From NCBI GenBank assembly GCA_913062625.1, contig CAJXWP010000007.1, positions 1 through 64,000 on the forward strand: DNA of 64,000 nt, written 5' to 3'. Of the stretch, positions 17,415 through 26,705 are shown piece after piece. The position numbers were made by a program, and so were the translations under genes. The notes beneath the pieces are model-generated. The model did not search any database, had not been told where the DNA came from, and saw only the letters and a list, made by a program, of their open reading frames with translations. Numbering within the stretch: position 1 is the first letter of the stretch; every line of letters starts with the position of its first letter. This stretch comes from an uncultured Haliea sp. (GTDB lineage Bacteria; Pseudomonadota; Gammaproteobacteria; Pseudomonadales; Halieaceae).

Positions 17415-18185
17415 CTAGTTTGTAATGTTCGGATCCTCGCGCAGCTCTCGGCGCGCCATTGCTTCCCATAAAAACGGGAAACCATGTACGTCCGGCAACG
17501 CGATCTCAGCAACCTGTTCTTCGGTTAGTGGCACACCGCCGCCGACCTGCTCCAATTCATATGCACGCTGGCTTCGCCATTCCAGAGTGACGACCCGAAG
17601 GTGAGCCTGACGCAAATCTTTTCCGACCACTAGAGAACCGTGATTTGCCAGCAGAGCCCACTTAGCGTCGCCTAGCGCTTTCGCGGCAGCCAGGGATTTA
17701 TCTTGATCCTCAAACGTGCCGTCATACTCATTATAAAGCGGCAGAGGACCGTCTACATAAGCACCTGCCTGATCATAAACCGGTGGTACACGATGCATAT
17801 TGGCCCAAAGACCGCTCCAGCGAGCGTGATTGTGGATAATCACATTTACATCCGGGCGTAGTTTATGCAGTTGGACATGCAGTCCCAAGGCTGGTGTAGC
17901 GTTCCACTCCCCCGCAATGATGGCGCCCGATTCATCCAGCGTTAGAATATCGCTCGCGGTCACCTCATCCCAAGCGAGTTCCCATGGGTTGGTCAACATC
18001 GTGCCGTTATCAAGGCGGTAGGTAATATGGCCCGCAATATGCTCATTCCAGCCTTCCTTGAACAGCATACGACACATCAACGCGACCTGGGCCTCCTCGC
18101 TTAACTCAGGCAATAGCGGCTTGCGACCCGGGTTAGGTGCAAAGTGTTTGATCATCTGAGCGTCGATTCCAGGAATTATTTGCAT
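17415..18185 (-). CDS. Class II aldolase/adducin-like protein
   Basis: A 256-residue protein of the fuculose-phosphate aldolase/adducin-head fold. The zinc-binding pair is in NVIIHNHARWSGLWANMH (HNH, about 117-119) and the third histidine in WALLANHGSLVVGKD; the N-terminal CRMLFKEGWNEHIAGHITYRL corresponds to the substrate loop GLT(E)G-AGHIS of the family. In catabolic clusters such proteins act as aldolases, decarboxylases or dehydratases. First gene of the two-gene operon with the TauD-type dioxygenase. Confidence 0.87.
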   Translation of the reverse strand: MQIIPGIDAQMIKHFAPNPGRKPLLPELSEEAQVALMCRMLFKEGWNEHIAGHITYRLDNGTMLTNPWELAWDEVTASDILTLDESGAIIAGEWNATPALGLHVQLHKLRPDVNVIIHNHARWSGLWANMHRVPPVYDQAGAYVDGPLPLYNEYDGTFEDQDKSLAAAKALGDAKWALLANHGSLVVGKDLRQAHLRVVTLEWRSQRAYELEQVGGGVPLTEEQVAEIALPDVHGFPFLWEAMARRELREDPNITN

Positions 18186-18262
18186 GTCAAACCTCGCGTC
18201 ACAAATGTGTTATCTGGCTCCGCCTCGCATCGGTGCTTCAGCCATAGTGGGTCTACACTAGT

Positions 18263-18670
18263 TCATGGTTGATCAAACGGCAATTGCCCTTGCCTGCGCC
18301 GCAACCAATTGAGTCCTCTTAGCACGCCCGGCCGCATTATCAGCCAACGTTCCAGATGATATTTACCGGGAAAGTTCATCAGCAGCAGCCCGATCAACAG
18401 TGTCACAATTCCTTGCCCCGGTGTCACTAGCATAATCAAACCGAGAATGACGAGCACAAGACCCAAGACATTTTTTAACATCGAGATGATCAATGAAAGT
18501 ACCGGCGCATCAAAAGATGTCCGCCAGACCACGCGCTCTGTGCGCGCGAAGTAATCTTTTGGTAATCGTGTGACCACCCAAGGCACACCAAAAACCGTCG
18601 CTATCAGTGCGAGCAGCGAAAGACCGCTAGCCCACAACAGCGGCTGCTGCCAATTTGATAGAAATTCCAT
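18263..18670 (-). CDS. PGPGW-type inner-membrane protein
   Basis: A 135-residue protein with two or three transmembrane helices (PLLWASGLSLLALIATVFGVPW, MLKNVLGLVLVILGLIML, GIVTLLIGLLLMNF). The loop VTPGQGIVTLLIGLLLMNFPGK is the PGPGW-family signature region, here TPGQG in place of PGPG. The family is widespread in proteobacteria with no assigned role. The C-terminus is basic (RGLNWLRRRQGQ), cytoplasmic by the positive-inside rule. Confidence 0.75.
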   Translation of the reverse strand: MEFLSNWQQPLLWASGLSLLALIATVFGVPWVVTRLPKDYFARTERVVWRTSFDAPVLSLIISMLKNVLGLVLVILGLIMLVTPGQGIVTLLIGLLLMNFPGKYHLERWLIMRPGVLRGLNWLRRRQGQLPFDQP

Positions 18671-19051
18671 TCTTCCATCCTAACAGTCAAAACTTCAGAT
18701 ACGTTTGAATTGTTTTATACCAATCTCACTTGTCTGAGAAAAAAAAGCTTATTAAAACACTATCAGACGGCAGTCTGTCCTGTTTGTCTTGGCTCCTTTG
18801 GACCGCCATGAGATCATATTGTCCACAATGATGATAACCGCAACAACTCGTGTATCTTCCCACTGTCGATTTGTCGTGCTGCTGGATTGCCATGTCACCG
18901 TCTCGCGGGTTTCCGTGCCGACAAGTACCCGCCAAATTGCCGTGGCCACTCATTCTGACTTGGTGAATCTGACGTTAACGGGCACATCCACGGACTGTTC
19001 AAAAAATACTGGGGAAGCGTTGTTTGACGCCACATGGAGGCTAGCGCTCGC
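18671..19051. other. Divergent intergenic region
   Basis: About 380 bases between two divergent genes. Several short overlapping ORFs on both strands show no protein-like composition. No RNA gene, palindrome or repeat was recognised. Confidence 0.35.
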
Positions 19052-20035
19052 ATGGCACTGAAACTTTCTGTTCTAGATCAGTCACTGGCCCGCGCGCCGG
19101 ATCAGGCCGCTACCGCGCTGCAGGAGACCCTACAGATGGCCAAATGGTGCGAGGACCTAGGCTACGCACGCTTCTGGGTTTCGGAGCACCATGCCTTCCC
19201 CTCTGTGGCTGGCAGTGCACCGGAAGTATTATTAGCCGCAGTGGGCGCAGCCACTCGCACTATCCGCATTGGCTCCGGCGGCATCATGCTGCCGCATTAT
19301 AGTGCCTATAAAGTGGCGGAGGTGTTCTCCCTGTTGGCAAACCTCTACCCCGGACGAGTCGATCTTGGTATCGGTCGGGCGCCGGGAGCAGACATGGCCA
19401 CCGCTGTCGCATTAGCCACCGATGGACACCCAAAATTCGACGCATTTCCGCAGTTAACAGCAAAACTGAGTGAGTACCTGTGGTCCGCAACAGCCAGTCC
19501 AATGGTCAGCCCCCGTCCTCCCGAAGATATACCACTATGGATGCTTGGTTCCAGCCCCGACAGCGCAATATTAGCTGCCCAGCGGGGTCTGCCATACAAC
19601 CTTGCTCTGTTTATCAATCCACAGGCAGATTCGAGACTGATTGGTCTGTATAAAACACATTTTCAGCCCAGTAAGCAGCGCGAGCATCCCTGCGCCATTC
19701 TGACGCTAAGTGTGTTTTGTGCTGACACGGAAAGACAGGCCAATGCTCTGCAGCTGACCTATGATCTCAATCTGTTTCGTTTTTTCACCGGTCAGTCCAA
19801 TGGCCGATCAATGACACCGCAGGAGGCTATGGAATACTCCTTAGGCGCGCAAGAAAAAGCGTTTATTGCCAGTCGGCAAAACAGTAGAGCTTCCGGGACA
19901 CCGCAACAGGTTAAGAAGAAGATAGAGCAGATCGCTGCGCTACATGACGCAGATGAGGTTATGGCCGTCACAAACATTTATCACTTGGAAGACCGTAAAC
20001 GCTCATTTCAATTGCTGCGAGAGGCGTTCGGCTAA
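19052..20035 (+). CDS. LLM class oxidoreductase, MsnO8/luciferase-group-1 type
   Basis: A 327-residue luciferase-like flavoprotein. The opening MALKLSVLDQSLARAP, then RFWVSEHHAFPSVAGSAPEVLLAAVGAAT and RIGSGGIMLPHYSAYKVAEVF...LYPGRVDLGIGRAPG are the hallmarks of the group annotated as MsnO8-family or luciferase-family group 1. GGAGG lies eleven bases before the ATG at 19052; a reading from 19034 adds six residues not matching the family start. FMN-dependent monooxygenase or reductase; substrate unknown. It stands alone and ends at a strong bidirectional terminator. Confidence 0.88.
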   Translation: MALKLSVLDQSLARAPDQAATALQETLQMAKWCEDLGYARFWVSEHHAFPSVAGSAPEVLLAAVGAATRTIRIGSGGIMLPHYSAYKVAEVFSLLANLYPGRVDLGIGRAPGADMATAVALATDGHPKFDAFPQLTAKLSEYLWSATASPMVSPRPPEDIPLWMLGSSPDSAILAAQRGLPYNLALFINPQADSRLIGLYKTHFQPSKQREHPCAILTLSVFCADTERQANALQLTYDLNLFRFFTGQSNGRSMTPQEAMEYSLGAQEKAFIASRQNSRASGTPQQVKKKIEQIAALHDADEVMAVTNIYHLEDRKRSFQLLREAFG

Positions 20036-20112
20036 CCGCAGCGCTGGGCGTCAGTACGATCGAGGTTTAATACCGTTGAGACGATTAAACCGACGCGGCC
20101 AAGGATTGATAG

Positions 20113-20139
20113 AATAAAGCCCCAGCAGAGGGCTTTATT
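20113..20139. terminator. Bidirectional intrinsic terminator
   Basis: AATAAAGCCC - CAGCAGA - GGGCTTTATT is a perfect ten-base stem with a seven-base loop between two convergent genes. The A/T flank serves as the U-tract on either strand. Confidence 0.8.
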
Positions 20140-20156
20140 GCCATTCCAATCTAAAC

Positions 20157-20567
20157 CTACATAGCGTTTTTAGCGCTATCGCCAGCGTCAGTCGCCGCAT
20201 CTTTGGCACTGTGGGCTGCGTGATCAACCATATCACCTGCGCTATCGGCTGCTGCTTCGATATTATCACCGGCACGGTCAGCCATATCGCCAGCAGAATC
20301 CATCGCATTGCTAGTCGATTTTGCTGCATCAGAGGCCATAGCATGTGTCTCCTTAGAGGCATCACTCGCCATATCACCAGCGCTATCGGCGGCAGAACTC
20401 GCTGCGTCACCCGTCTTTTTAGCGGATTCACTCACCGTATCACTAATGCTTGAGGCACTGTCCTGCATGGTCTGTTTAGACTCTTCCATTTTTTCTTTAC
20501 TGCAACCAGTGATAACGAACGTTACAGCGACAACCGAGAGAAAACCGAGCAATTTTTTATTCAACAT
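20157..20567 (-). CDS. LEA-like repetitive lipoprotein
   Basis: A 136-residue lipoprotein. Signal peptide MLNKKLLGFLSVVAVTFVITGC with the lipobox ITGC (Cys22). The mature part is almost wholly Ala, Ser, Asp and Lys in short amphipathic repeats of the kind AADSAGDMASDA (for example 51-62, and later DSAGDMADRAGD, DSAGDMVDHAAH). This is the composition of group-3 late-embryogenesis-abundant and YtxH/CsbD-like stress proteins, which are disordered in water and turn helical on drying or on membranes. GGAG six bases before the ATG fixes the start; the upstream TTG at 20579 is less likely. Periplasmic, probably outer-membrane anchored because Ser follows Cys rather than Asp. Confidence 0.75.
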   Translation of the reverse strand: MLNKKLLGFLSVVAVTFVITGCSKEKMEESKQTMQDSASSISDTVSESAKKTGDAASSAADSAGDMASDASKETHAMASDAAKSTSNAMDSAGDMADRAGDNIEAAADSAGDMVDHAAHSAKDAATDAGDSAKNAM

Positions 20568-20674
20568 AACATTCTCCAAAGGACTTATTAACCTAGACTA
20601 GGACAAACGTGGAGCATTCTCAAAACCTGAGATAACCGCCACGTGTTGTAATATAGCACCACCCCTGCGATGCG

Positions 20675-21388
20675 TCACCCAGCGTTGTGATACACGTTCT
20701 GGACATCCTCTAAATATTCGAGCATGTCGACTAAATTATCGAATACAACCTGCTCGTCTTCGCCCAGCGATACGCTAGCTTGCGGGACAAACTGAATTTC
20801 ATCCACTTCAAAATCGACCCCATCAAAGGCGTCTAGTAATGCTTGCTTAGCCTTGTAGTATTCGGTTTGTGGCGCAAATACCGTTACCTTGCCGCCTTCG
20901 CTCTCAATATCAGACACATCCACGTCCGCCGTCATCAGGGCCTCTAGCGCTGCCTCTTCATCGCCGCCTTGAAATACTAGGATGGCACTATGATCAAACA
21001 AGTGACTGACGCTACCCGGGGAACCCAGTTTACATTTCGCTTTGGTAAAGCATTGGCGCACGTCGCCGAACGTGCGATTAGGGTTGTCTGTCAGGCAATC
21101 GACAATCACCATGATGCCACCCGGGCCGAAGCCTTCATAACGCGCCGTGGCAAAATCCTCACCGCCCACGCCACGGGCTTTATCTAGAGCTTTTTCAATG
21201 ACATGGGCGGGAACCTGGTTCCGTTTGGCCCGTTCGATCAGGCCGCGCAGTGACAGATTGCCTTCGGGATCGACCCCACCCGACTTGGCAGAAACATAGA
21301 GTTCACGAGCATGCCGGCTGTAAATTCGCGCCTTCATGTCAGAGGTTTTAGCCATCGAGTCTTTGCGATTCTGATAGGCCCTGCCCAT
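20675..21388 (-). CDS. YebC/PmpR family protein, YeeN-type paralogue
   Basis: A 237-residue member of the YebC/TACO1 family, which act as DNA-binding regulators or, as more recently shown for some members, ribosome-associated factors helping translation of proline stretches. The start MGRAYQNRKDSMAKTSDMKARIYSRH and the phrase RYEGFGPGGIMVIVDCLTDNPNRTFGDVR are characteristic; the ending LEDVQNVYHNAG is too. The N-terminus (no GHSKW) places it with the YeeN-type second paralogue found in many marine gammaproteobacteria rather than with canonical YebC, which sits with ruvC. It stands alone. Confidence 0.9.
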   Translation of the reverse strand: MGRAYQNRKDSMAKTSDMKARIYSRHARELYVSAKSGGVDPEGNLSLRGLIERAKRNQVPAHVIEKALDKARGVGGEDFATARYEGFGPGGIMVIVDCLTDNPNRTFGDVRQCFTKAKCKLGSPGSVSHLFDHSAILVFQGGDEEAALEALMTADVDVSDIESEGGKVTVFAPQTEYYKAKQALLDAFDGVDFEVDEIQFVPQASVSLGEDEQVVFDNLVDMLEYLEDVQNVYHNAG

Positions 21389-22316
21389 AGCGATACTCCG
21401 TAATTTTAATAGTCAAACCTGCGAGCTCAGGCGAGTAATATAATCGCTGCCGCCGGCGGCATCCAGAGCAGACCCTGGGACTTTTTCACTCCCGCAATGG
21501 GCCAGTGCGATCGAGCCGATCCGCACGTGTTGCGATAAAACAGCAAACAACAATGCCATAACGCCCATAATGACACTTAGTGCAGCTGATTGGGAGAGCG
21601 TATGAGGGGAAAAGTCATCGCGTCGCGACGGCCTATTGAAGTTGCCCCTAAACACGATTACATTTACAGCGCTGAACATTGTCAAATGACCTCGTTCACT
21701 GCTTACCATGCGCCTTGTCATAATGCCGGCTGCAGACGTGGTCCCTCCATCTGCTGGGCGAGACTAACAGGCGCAGACACGCTACACTTGTTATCTATTA
21801 GCGTGGGCTCATAGCCCATAAATGGAGCACTGAGAGTGTTGTTGAGCATCACACAAACCTGCCAGCTCTTCTTGCCGTGCGCATTTGTCAACGCACTCCC
21901 TCGCCATGCCTTCTACTGCGTTTCACCAAAACTCACTGTCGCTATCGTTTATTCATCCTATACGCAGGTGACATTTGGCGCGCACAAACAAACTCATACC
22001 GCGCATCCGGGGAGTGTCTAACGAAGCCCATGGCACCCCAATCAGGAAAAAATGAACGTATCATCGACACGTCCGCAGACGGGGCGTCGCGTGCGCAATG
22101 CCCTGATCAGAAAGAACACCGCGCACCCGTGCGAGACGACAAACAGCAGCCGGCATCGTTACCGGAGAAAAACTGCGTCATATTGCGACACAATTCCTTG
22201 CGAAATGTGAAGGAAATACATGCCAAGACTAGCTGTTTTTCCTATGCTCACAAGGACGTAGTCTTAGCTATTCACTGTATGGCCGAGCAGGGCCAACTGG
22301 CACAGGATTACTCACT
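21389..22316. other. 930-bp region without a convincing gene
   Basis: Several ORFs of 60-147 codons exist on both strands (the longest at 21877-22320, plus strand) but none has a ribosome binding site or protein-like composition. The proximity of a truncated cytochrome oxidase gene suggests the whole stretch may be decaying sequence. Confidence 0.35.
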
Positions 22317-22652
22317 ATGATGGGAGCTCTGAGTCGTTTTACGGGCTTGGCTGCACTGTGCATGCCCGCGCTGACATCTGCACAGATCAATAGGCCAAAA
22401 GGGGTGACTCCAGTCAGCCAGACTATCTATGACCTGCACATCATGGGCATCTGGATTGTTGTCGGAATTATGGCCGTTGTCTATGGCATGATTATTTATA
22501 GCTTAATTCGTCACCGTAAATCGAAGGGGGCGATTGCCTCCACCTTCCGTCATAGTATGGTGCCCGAACTATTCTGGACCGTAATTCCTCTGGTCATTAT
22601 CACAATAATTGCCGCTCCATCCATCAGTGCCCTCATCGAGATGCACGACTAG
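22317..22652 (+). CDS. Cytochrome c oxidase subunit II, transmembrane part only
   Basis: 111 residues matching only the N-terminal half of CoxB: a signal/hydrophobic start (SRFTGLAALCMPALTSA), then PKGVTPVSQTIYDLHIMGIWIVVGIMAVVYGMIIYSLIRHRKSKGA (first helix and its basic exit) and PELFWTVIPLVIITIIAAPSISALIEMHD (second helix). Full CoxB proteins continue with YQWKW and the periplasmic CuA domain with its Cys/His copper ligands, about 150 residues or more. Here a TAG follows immediately and no CuA motif appears in any downstream frame. No other cox gene is adjacent. Either a truncated pseudogene or a stand-alone helical-hairpin protein. Confidence 0.7.
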   Translation: MMGALSRFTGLAALCMPALTSAQINRPKGVTPVSQTIYDLHIMGIWIVVGIMAVVYGMIIYSLIRHRKSKGAIASTFRHSMVPELFWTVIPLVIITIIAAPSISALIEMHD

Positions 22653-22933
22653 GACGCTGCCAACGTTCCGGCGAAAAGACAGCCCGCCCATAAAACCCAA
22701 ATCACGAGACCCTTGAGCCCGCGCATCCTCCCATCGTTTAGTGGGTCTCGTCCGGGTACCACGTGTTACTTTTTGCCTATTGGCTGTCAAGAAATGGCCT
22801 GCACCGACGCCCAATTACGTTAACTTTTGCTAGTTTCATCGGCCTCTCGGGTCATTTATCCGGCGCAGCAACTGTTATAATGTGAAATGCGAGCAACAAG
22901 AATATTTTTCTAGCAAACTATACGAGGAAAACT

Positions 22934-24058
22934 ATGCAAACTGATTTTTGTAAGCAGTTGGGTATTGAAGCTCCCATTTTCGCTTTTACCCACTGTCGGG
23001 ACGTCGTTGTGGCGGTCAGTAAGGCTGGCGGCATAGGCGTATTAGGCGCTGTAGGCTTCTCACCCGCCAAACTAAAAGAAGAGCTGGATTGGATTGATGA
23101 ACATATCGGTGACCATATATATGGAGTCGATACAGCCATTCCACAGAAATATGAGGGCATGGACCTGAGCAGCCCAGAAGAACTGGTTGAGATGCTCCAA
23201 GCCGCAATTCCTCAGCAGCACCGTGAGTTTTCTGAGAAATTACTGGCTGATGCTGGTGTTCCGGAGTGGCCTGAAAAGGATGATGAAGTCAGCCTCAGTT
23301 TCTCTGCCGTTCAGGCCCAGGCACTCGTCGATGAAGCGCTGACACGACCCAAATGCCGCATGATCGTTAATGCCCTGGGCACGCCGCCCGCTGAAATCGT
23401 CACCCAGGTTCATGATTCTGGCCGCCTGATCGGCGCACTCGCTGGACGTCTTAAGCACGGTATCGCTCATAAAAACGCAGGGTTAGATTTTGTGATCTGT
23501 CAGGGCTCTGAAGGTGGCGGCCACGCAGGCGAAGTCACTTCCGTTATTCTATGGCCCCAAATGGTGGATGCCATTGCACCTTTGCCGGTGCTGGCCGCTG
23601 GCGGTATCGCCAACGGACGCCAGATGTTGGCGGCCATGAGTATGGGCGTGGAAGGTGTATGGCTGGGATCCATGTGGTTGAATTCAGTAGAAGCCTTCGC
23701 TGAACCCGCCCAGCGTGAATCTTATATGAAGGCCACGTCGGAGGATACTGTTCGCTCTCGCTCCTTTACCGGTAAGACCGCCCGTATGCTTAAGAACGAG
23801 TGGACGGAAGCCTGGGACAGAGACGACACACCCGAACCCCTGCCTATGCCTCTTCAGGGCTATCTCACTTATGATGCAGTACGTCGCACTCACCGCTACG
23901 CTGGTAACGGCGATTGTCAAAAGATAGCATTCAATCCAGTGGGCCAAGTGGTAGGGCAGATAAATTCGGTTGAGTCCTGTCGTGACATCGTGTTCCGTCT
24001 GCTGACTGAGTACAGCGATGCTCTGGATCATATTAACGCCATCACGCCGCAGGAATAG
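22934..24058 (+). CDS. Nitronate monooxygenase-like flavoprotein
   Basis: A 374-residue FMN-dependent TIM-barrel protein of the nitronate monooxygenase/2-nitropropane dioxygenase family. Visible: GIEAPIFAFTHCRDVVVAVSKAGGIGVLGAVG at the N-terminus, the glycine-rich active-site phrase CQGSEGGGHAGEV (about 190-202) with the conserved His, and the FMN phosphate site PVLAAGGIANGRQMLAA. It carries an insertion after residue 60 (VDTAIPQKYEGMDLSSPEE). GAGGA precedes the ATG. The family detoxifies nitronates, and related proteins act as enoyl reductases; the role here is undetermined. Confidence 0.88.
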   Translation: MQTDFCKQLGIEAPIFAFTHCRDVVVAVSKAGGIGVLGAVGFSPAKLKEELDWIDEHIGDHIYGVDTAIPQKYEGMDLSSPEELVEMLQAAIPQQHREFSEKLLADAGVPEWPEKDDEVSLSFSAVQAQALVDEALTRPKCRMIVNALGTPPAEIVTQVHDSGRLIGALAGRLKHGIAHKNAGLDFVICQGSEGGGHAGEVTSVILWPQMVDAIAPLPVLAAGGIANGRQMLAAMSMGVEGVWLGSMWLNSVEAFAEPAQRESYMKATSEDTVRSRSFTGKTARMLKNEWTEAWDRDDTPEPLPMPLQGYLTYDAVRRTHRYAGNGDCQKIAFNPVGQVVGQINSVESCRDIVFRLLTEYSDALDHINAITPQE

Positions 24059-24085
24059 CAGATTCCGGATGAACGCTGGAGGGGG

Positions 24086-24292
24086 TTAGTTATCCTTCTT
24101 GCGCTCATCCGCTTCTTCAAGCACATCGCAAGGCAAGCAAAACGAGCGATAGTCTTTATCACTAATTTCAATGATGCACTCCGTGCTCACACATCCTGAC
24201 TGACCTGCGCCGTCACCGCTGTCCTTAGGCGTCTCTCTGTCAGTCGCCCCGTTCTTTGTATTATCCTGACGCCCTTCTTCACTTATGGCCAT
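24086..24292 (-). CDS. Small cysteine-containing hypothetical protein
   Basis: A 68-residue acidic, hydrophilic protein: a charged N-terminal half (SEEGRQDNTKNGATDRETPKDSGDG) and a C-terminal half with four cysteines (GCVSTEC and FCLPC). The CxxxxC/CxxC-like spacing could bind a metal, but no family is recognised. AGGGAG six bases before the ATG at 24292 supports this start over the upstream one at 24319. Convergent with the nitronate monooxygenase gene. Confidence 0.5.
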   Translation of the reverse strand: MAISEEGRQDNTKNGATDRETPKDSGDGAGQSGCVSTECIIEISDKDYRSFCLPCDVLEEADERKKDN

Positions 24293-24468
24293 CGCTTCTC
24301 CCTGCAAGTTCGGCTTCAATGATATGGAACATCCAATATTCTGCTGGGAAAGAACGATACGAGGAACATCAAATACCTACAGGGCACAAAAGTGATTTAA
24401 GCTTGTGAGAGCGTGAGGTCTGATGTATACCCTGTCGATGGCCAATTAAATTGCTGGATAACGTTTTG

Positions 24469-25416
24469 ATGAAATATTTCTGGCTCGGGGGACTCCTACT
24501 GCTGGCTGCCTGCGCCTACATCAGTTTAATTACTATCCCACAAGACACTATTGGCATGCAGCCCACAGCCCTGACAAGCAGCCCTGCCGAGGTAGGTTTG
24601 ACATTTGAGGAGTTTTTTGTTTCGCCTCAAGACAGTAATTTACAACTCGCAGGCTGGTGGATGCCAGCACAAGAGCCACACGCCATCCTTGTATTCATTC
24701 ACGGCATTGGGTCCCATCGCAACAGTCGTTACTTTGGCTCCTTAGCGTTTTATCAGGCCATGGTGACCCAGGGTATTGGCGTCGTTGCTATAGATCTGCG
24801 CAACCACGGGGAATCAGAAAGTGATACCACGGGACTGCAATTTGGTCGAACCGAAAAATACGATGTGGTGGCTGCAATCAACTGGGCACGCAAAAAGAAT
24901 GCCGATCTGCCCCTCTTTGCTATGGGCATTTCGATGGGCGGCGCCACTGTGATCGAGGCAGAATACAGTGGCGCCGAACTCGACGGTCTAATCTTGCTTG
25001 ATAGCTTGCTGGATACCGTCGACAGCTTCAAACAGGGCGGATGGATAAAAACGGGTTTACCTCCCGCCCTGTTTACCATTTCAGCATGGGCACTCACCCA
25101 GTTTTACGGTCTACCCGGAGGCAGCGCACAAGCATTGGAGCGCGCCGTCACACTGGACCTACCCATACTCGTTATTCAGGATCCGGATGACCCGGTCACT
25201 CGAGCGCGCTACAGCCAGGAACTCGCAGACCGAAATCCCAATGTCACGCTGTGGACTGTTCCCCCCATCGATCCAAAACACCCGGATCTGGCTTGGAAAA
25301 AGCGCTGGGGCAGCCATGTCGCCGCCTTTCAATTTTACCCCCAGGAAACGGTGGGACAGATAGTGGCGTTTATTGATTTATCTATAGCCAAGAACAAACA
25401 AAGTAAGCCACTATAG
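24469..25416 (+). CDS. Lipoprotein alpha/beta hydrolase
   Basis: A 315-residue hydrolase. N-terminal signal with lipobox LAAC (Cys15). The fold landmarks are LVFIHGIGSHRNSRYFG (oxyanion loop), VVAIDLRNHGES, the nucleophile elbow GISMGG (Ser155), LPILVIQDPDDPVT before the acid, and a His near WGSHVAAF. The type resembles periplasmic or envelope-attached esterases with an added helical cap. A TTG at 24451 would add six residues; the ATG at 24469 gives the better signal peptide. Probably an outer or inner membrane-tethered esterase of unknown substrate. Confidence 0.8.
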   Translation: MKYFWLGGLLLLAACAYISLITIPQDTIGMQPTALTSSPAEVGLTFEEFFVSPQDSNLQLAGWWMPAQEPHAILVFIHGIGSHRNSRYFGSLAFYQAMVTQGIGVVAIDLRNHGESESDTTGLQFGRTEKYDVVAAINWARKKNADLPLFAMGISMGGATVIEAEYSGAELDGLILLDSLLDTVDSFKQGGWIKTGLPPALFTISAWALTQFYGLPGGSAQALERAVTLDLPILVIQDPDDPVTRARYSQELADRNPNVTLWTVPPIDPKHPDLAWKKRWGSHVAAFQFYPQETVGQIVAFIDLSIAKNKQSKPL

Positions 25417-25493
25417 GACGTGATAAAGATGAGCGTAATAACCAGATACAGTCTATTGACCATGACAAACCGCCGCGAGCAAAACGTTTCCAA

Positions 25494-26081
25494 ATGAATT
25501 TCAAACTGGTAGAGGCATCGAACGCGAATGAAGCCGCATGCATCCTTGCCGAGGCTTTTCATGATGATCCCGTGATCAACTGGATATGCAATAACCCGCC
25601 GTCACTTGAGCCATTTTTCCAGTTTACGCTGCCTGTCTTTGTCTGGCACGAGCTGAGCTATATGGATCCTCTGGGGCGAGGCGCGGCGTCGTGGCTTGGG
25701 CCGAGCCAGACGCTAAAATGGCCCATAACGCTATCGAGCGCAGTCAAAGTCCTGAAGCTCGGTGGTCTCACTAGCATCTATCGCCTGCTGTTAAGCGCCA
25801 TAAAGACAGAACGATATCACCCGAAATGTCCTCACTATTATCTCTTCGCTATTGGTGTAACGCCTGAAAGTAAAGGTCATGGCTTAGGGACTGCACTTAT
25901 CGGCCATATGCTACAACAGTGTGATACGGAGGGAATGCCGGCCTATCTTGAAAACTCAAAAGAGGAAAATATACCGTTTTATGAAGGGCATGGCTTCACA
26001 GTACTGAGGCAGATTCAATTTTCTCCCTCCGCACCGCGCCTGTGGTTAATGTGGCGCGATCCTATCAAGCCATTGCAATAA
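25494..26081 (+). CDS. GNAT family N-acetyltransferase
   Basis: A 195-residue acetyl-CoA-dependent acyltransferase. Motif A is in LFAIGVTPESKGHGLGTALIGHML (acetyl-CoA pyrophosphate loop SKGHGLG) and motif B in AYLENSKEENIPFYEGHGFTVLRQ. The N-terminus EASNANEAACILAEAFHDDPVINWI matches the subgroup often annotated as GNAT proteins of unspecified substrate. It follows the hydrolase by 77 bases and may be its operon partner. Confidence 0.87.
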   Translation: MNFKLVEASNANEAACILAEAFHDDPVINWICNNPPSLEPFFQFTLPVFVWHELSYMDPLGRGAASWLGPSQTLKWPITLSSAVKVLKLGGLTSIYRLLLSAIKTERYHPKCPHYYLFAIGVTPESKGHGLGTALIGHMLQQCDTEGMPAYLENSKEENIPFYEGHGFTVLRQIQFSPSAPRLWLMWRDPIKPLQ

Positions 26082-26705
26082 CACTTCGCGTGTTGCAACG
26101 CTGCAGACGAACATTCACCAATATGCATGAGGCACTAAATTCGACGACCATTCATGCTCAAAACTAGACAAACAGAAACGCTCCAAATGCACCAAGGAAA
26201 TATTTACCCTATTCAGCAGCCATTATCAGTTCTGCTCAGCGATTTGGTCTACGGCCGTCGGCCGTTTGGTTGTCCACCACTAGCGACTCCTCACCGCGGC
26301 CAGTAGCACTGCAACAGTGCGCCTTCGCGGTGCTTATTATTTACGCTTCAAACACCATTGCGATCGCCCAAGATATCGACTAAAGGATCGCTAAGCTACT
26401 GAATATAATATGAATTATGTTATTATATGTCTCCCAAGGATTCCTTCGCATATTCGATCTCTCGGCCAACCCGGCCAACCCGGCCGTTGGATTCACCGCT
26501 CACTGAGCCACCAGCAGAACGACTAGCAACTAGCTCTCCACCGGAAACAAACACGCAGTTTTTTCTTCAGTGACCACAGCATGGCACAGACAAGTGTACT
26601 GTATAGAAAAATAGATGGACTTGCCGTTTAGGCGAACTTGTCAGATGCCCAGCAAGTCCAATACACTTTGCTCTCTTAGTAGCAAACGGTAAGGGATAGC
26701 AGAGT
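26082..26705. other. 620-bp intergenic region with small repeats
   Basis: No gene is seen. It contains a doubled nonamer CGGCCAACC (26463-26480) running into CGGCCGTTGG, so that CCAAC-CCGGCC-GTTGG (26476-26490) forms a hairpin; CGGCCGT is also doubled near 26248-26262. An AT-rich inverted repeat is listed separately. The promoter of the amidohydrolase gene must lie here. Confidence 0.4.
26403..26428. promoter_or_regulatory. AT-rich inverted repeat, possible operator
   Basis: ATATAATA and TATTATAT form perfect eight-base arms around a ten-base spacer. It is about 280 bases before the amidohydrolase start. It may be a regulator site or just promoter-like AT-rich DNA; it does not match the TATAGT palindrome found elsewhere in this cluster. 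Confidence 0.3.

Noticed and set aside
21413-22320. ORFs of 102 codons (minus) and 147 codons (plus) between the YebC paralogue and the coxB fragment.
   Set aside because: No ribosome binding site, no protein-like composition, no recognisable family.
26463-26490. CGGCCAACC tandem repeat as an origin or iteron.
   Set aside because: Only two full copies, no replication gene or DnaA-box cluster nearby.
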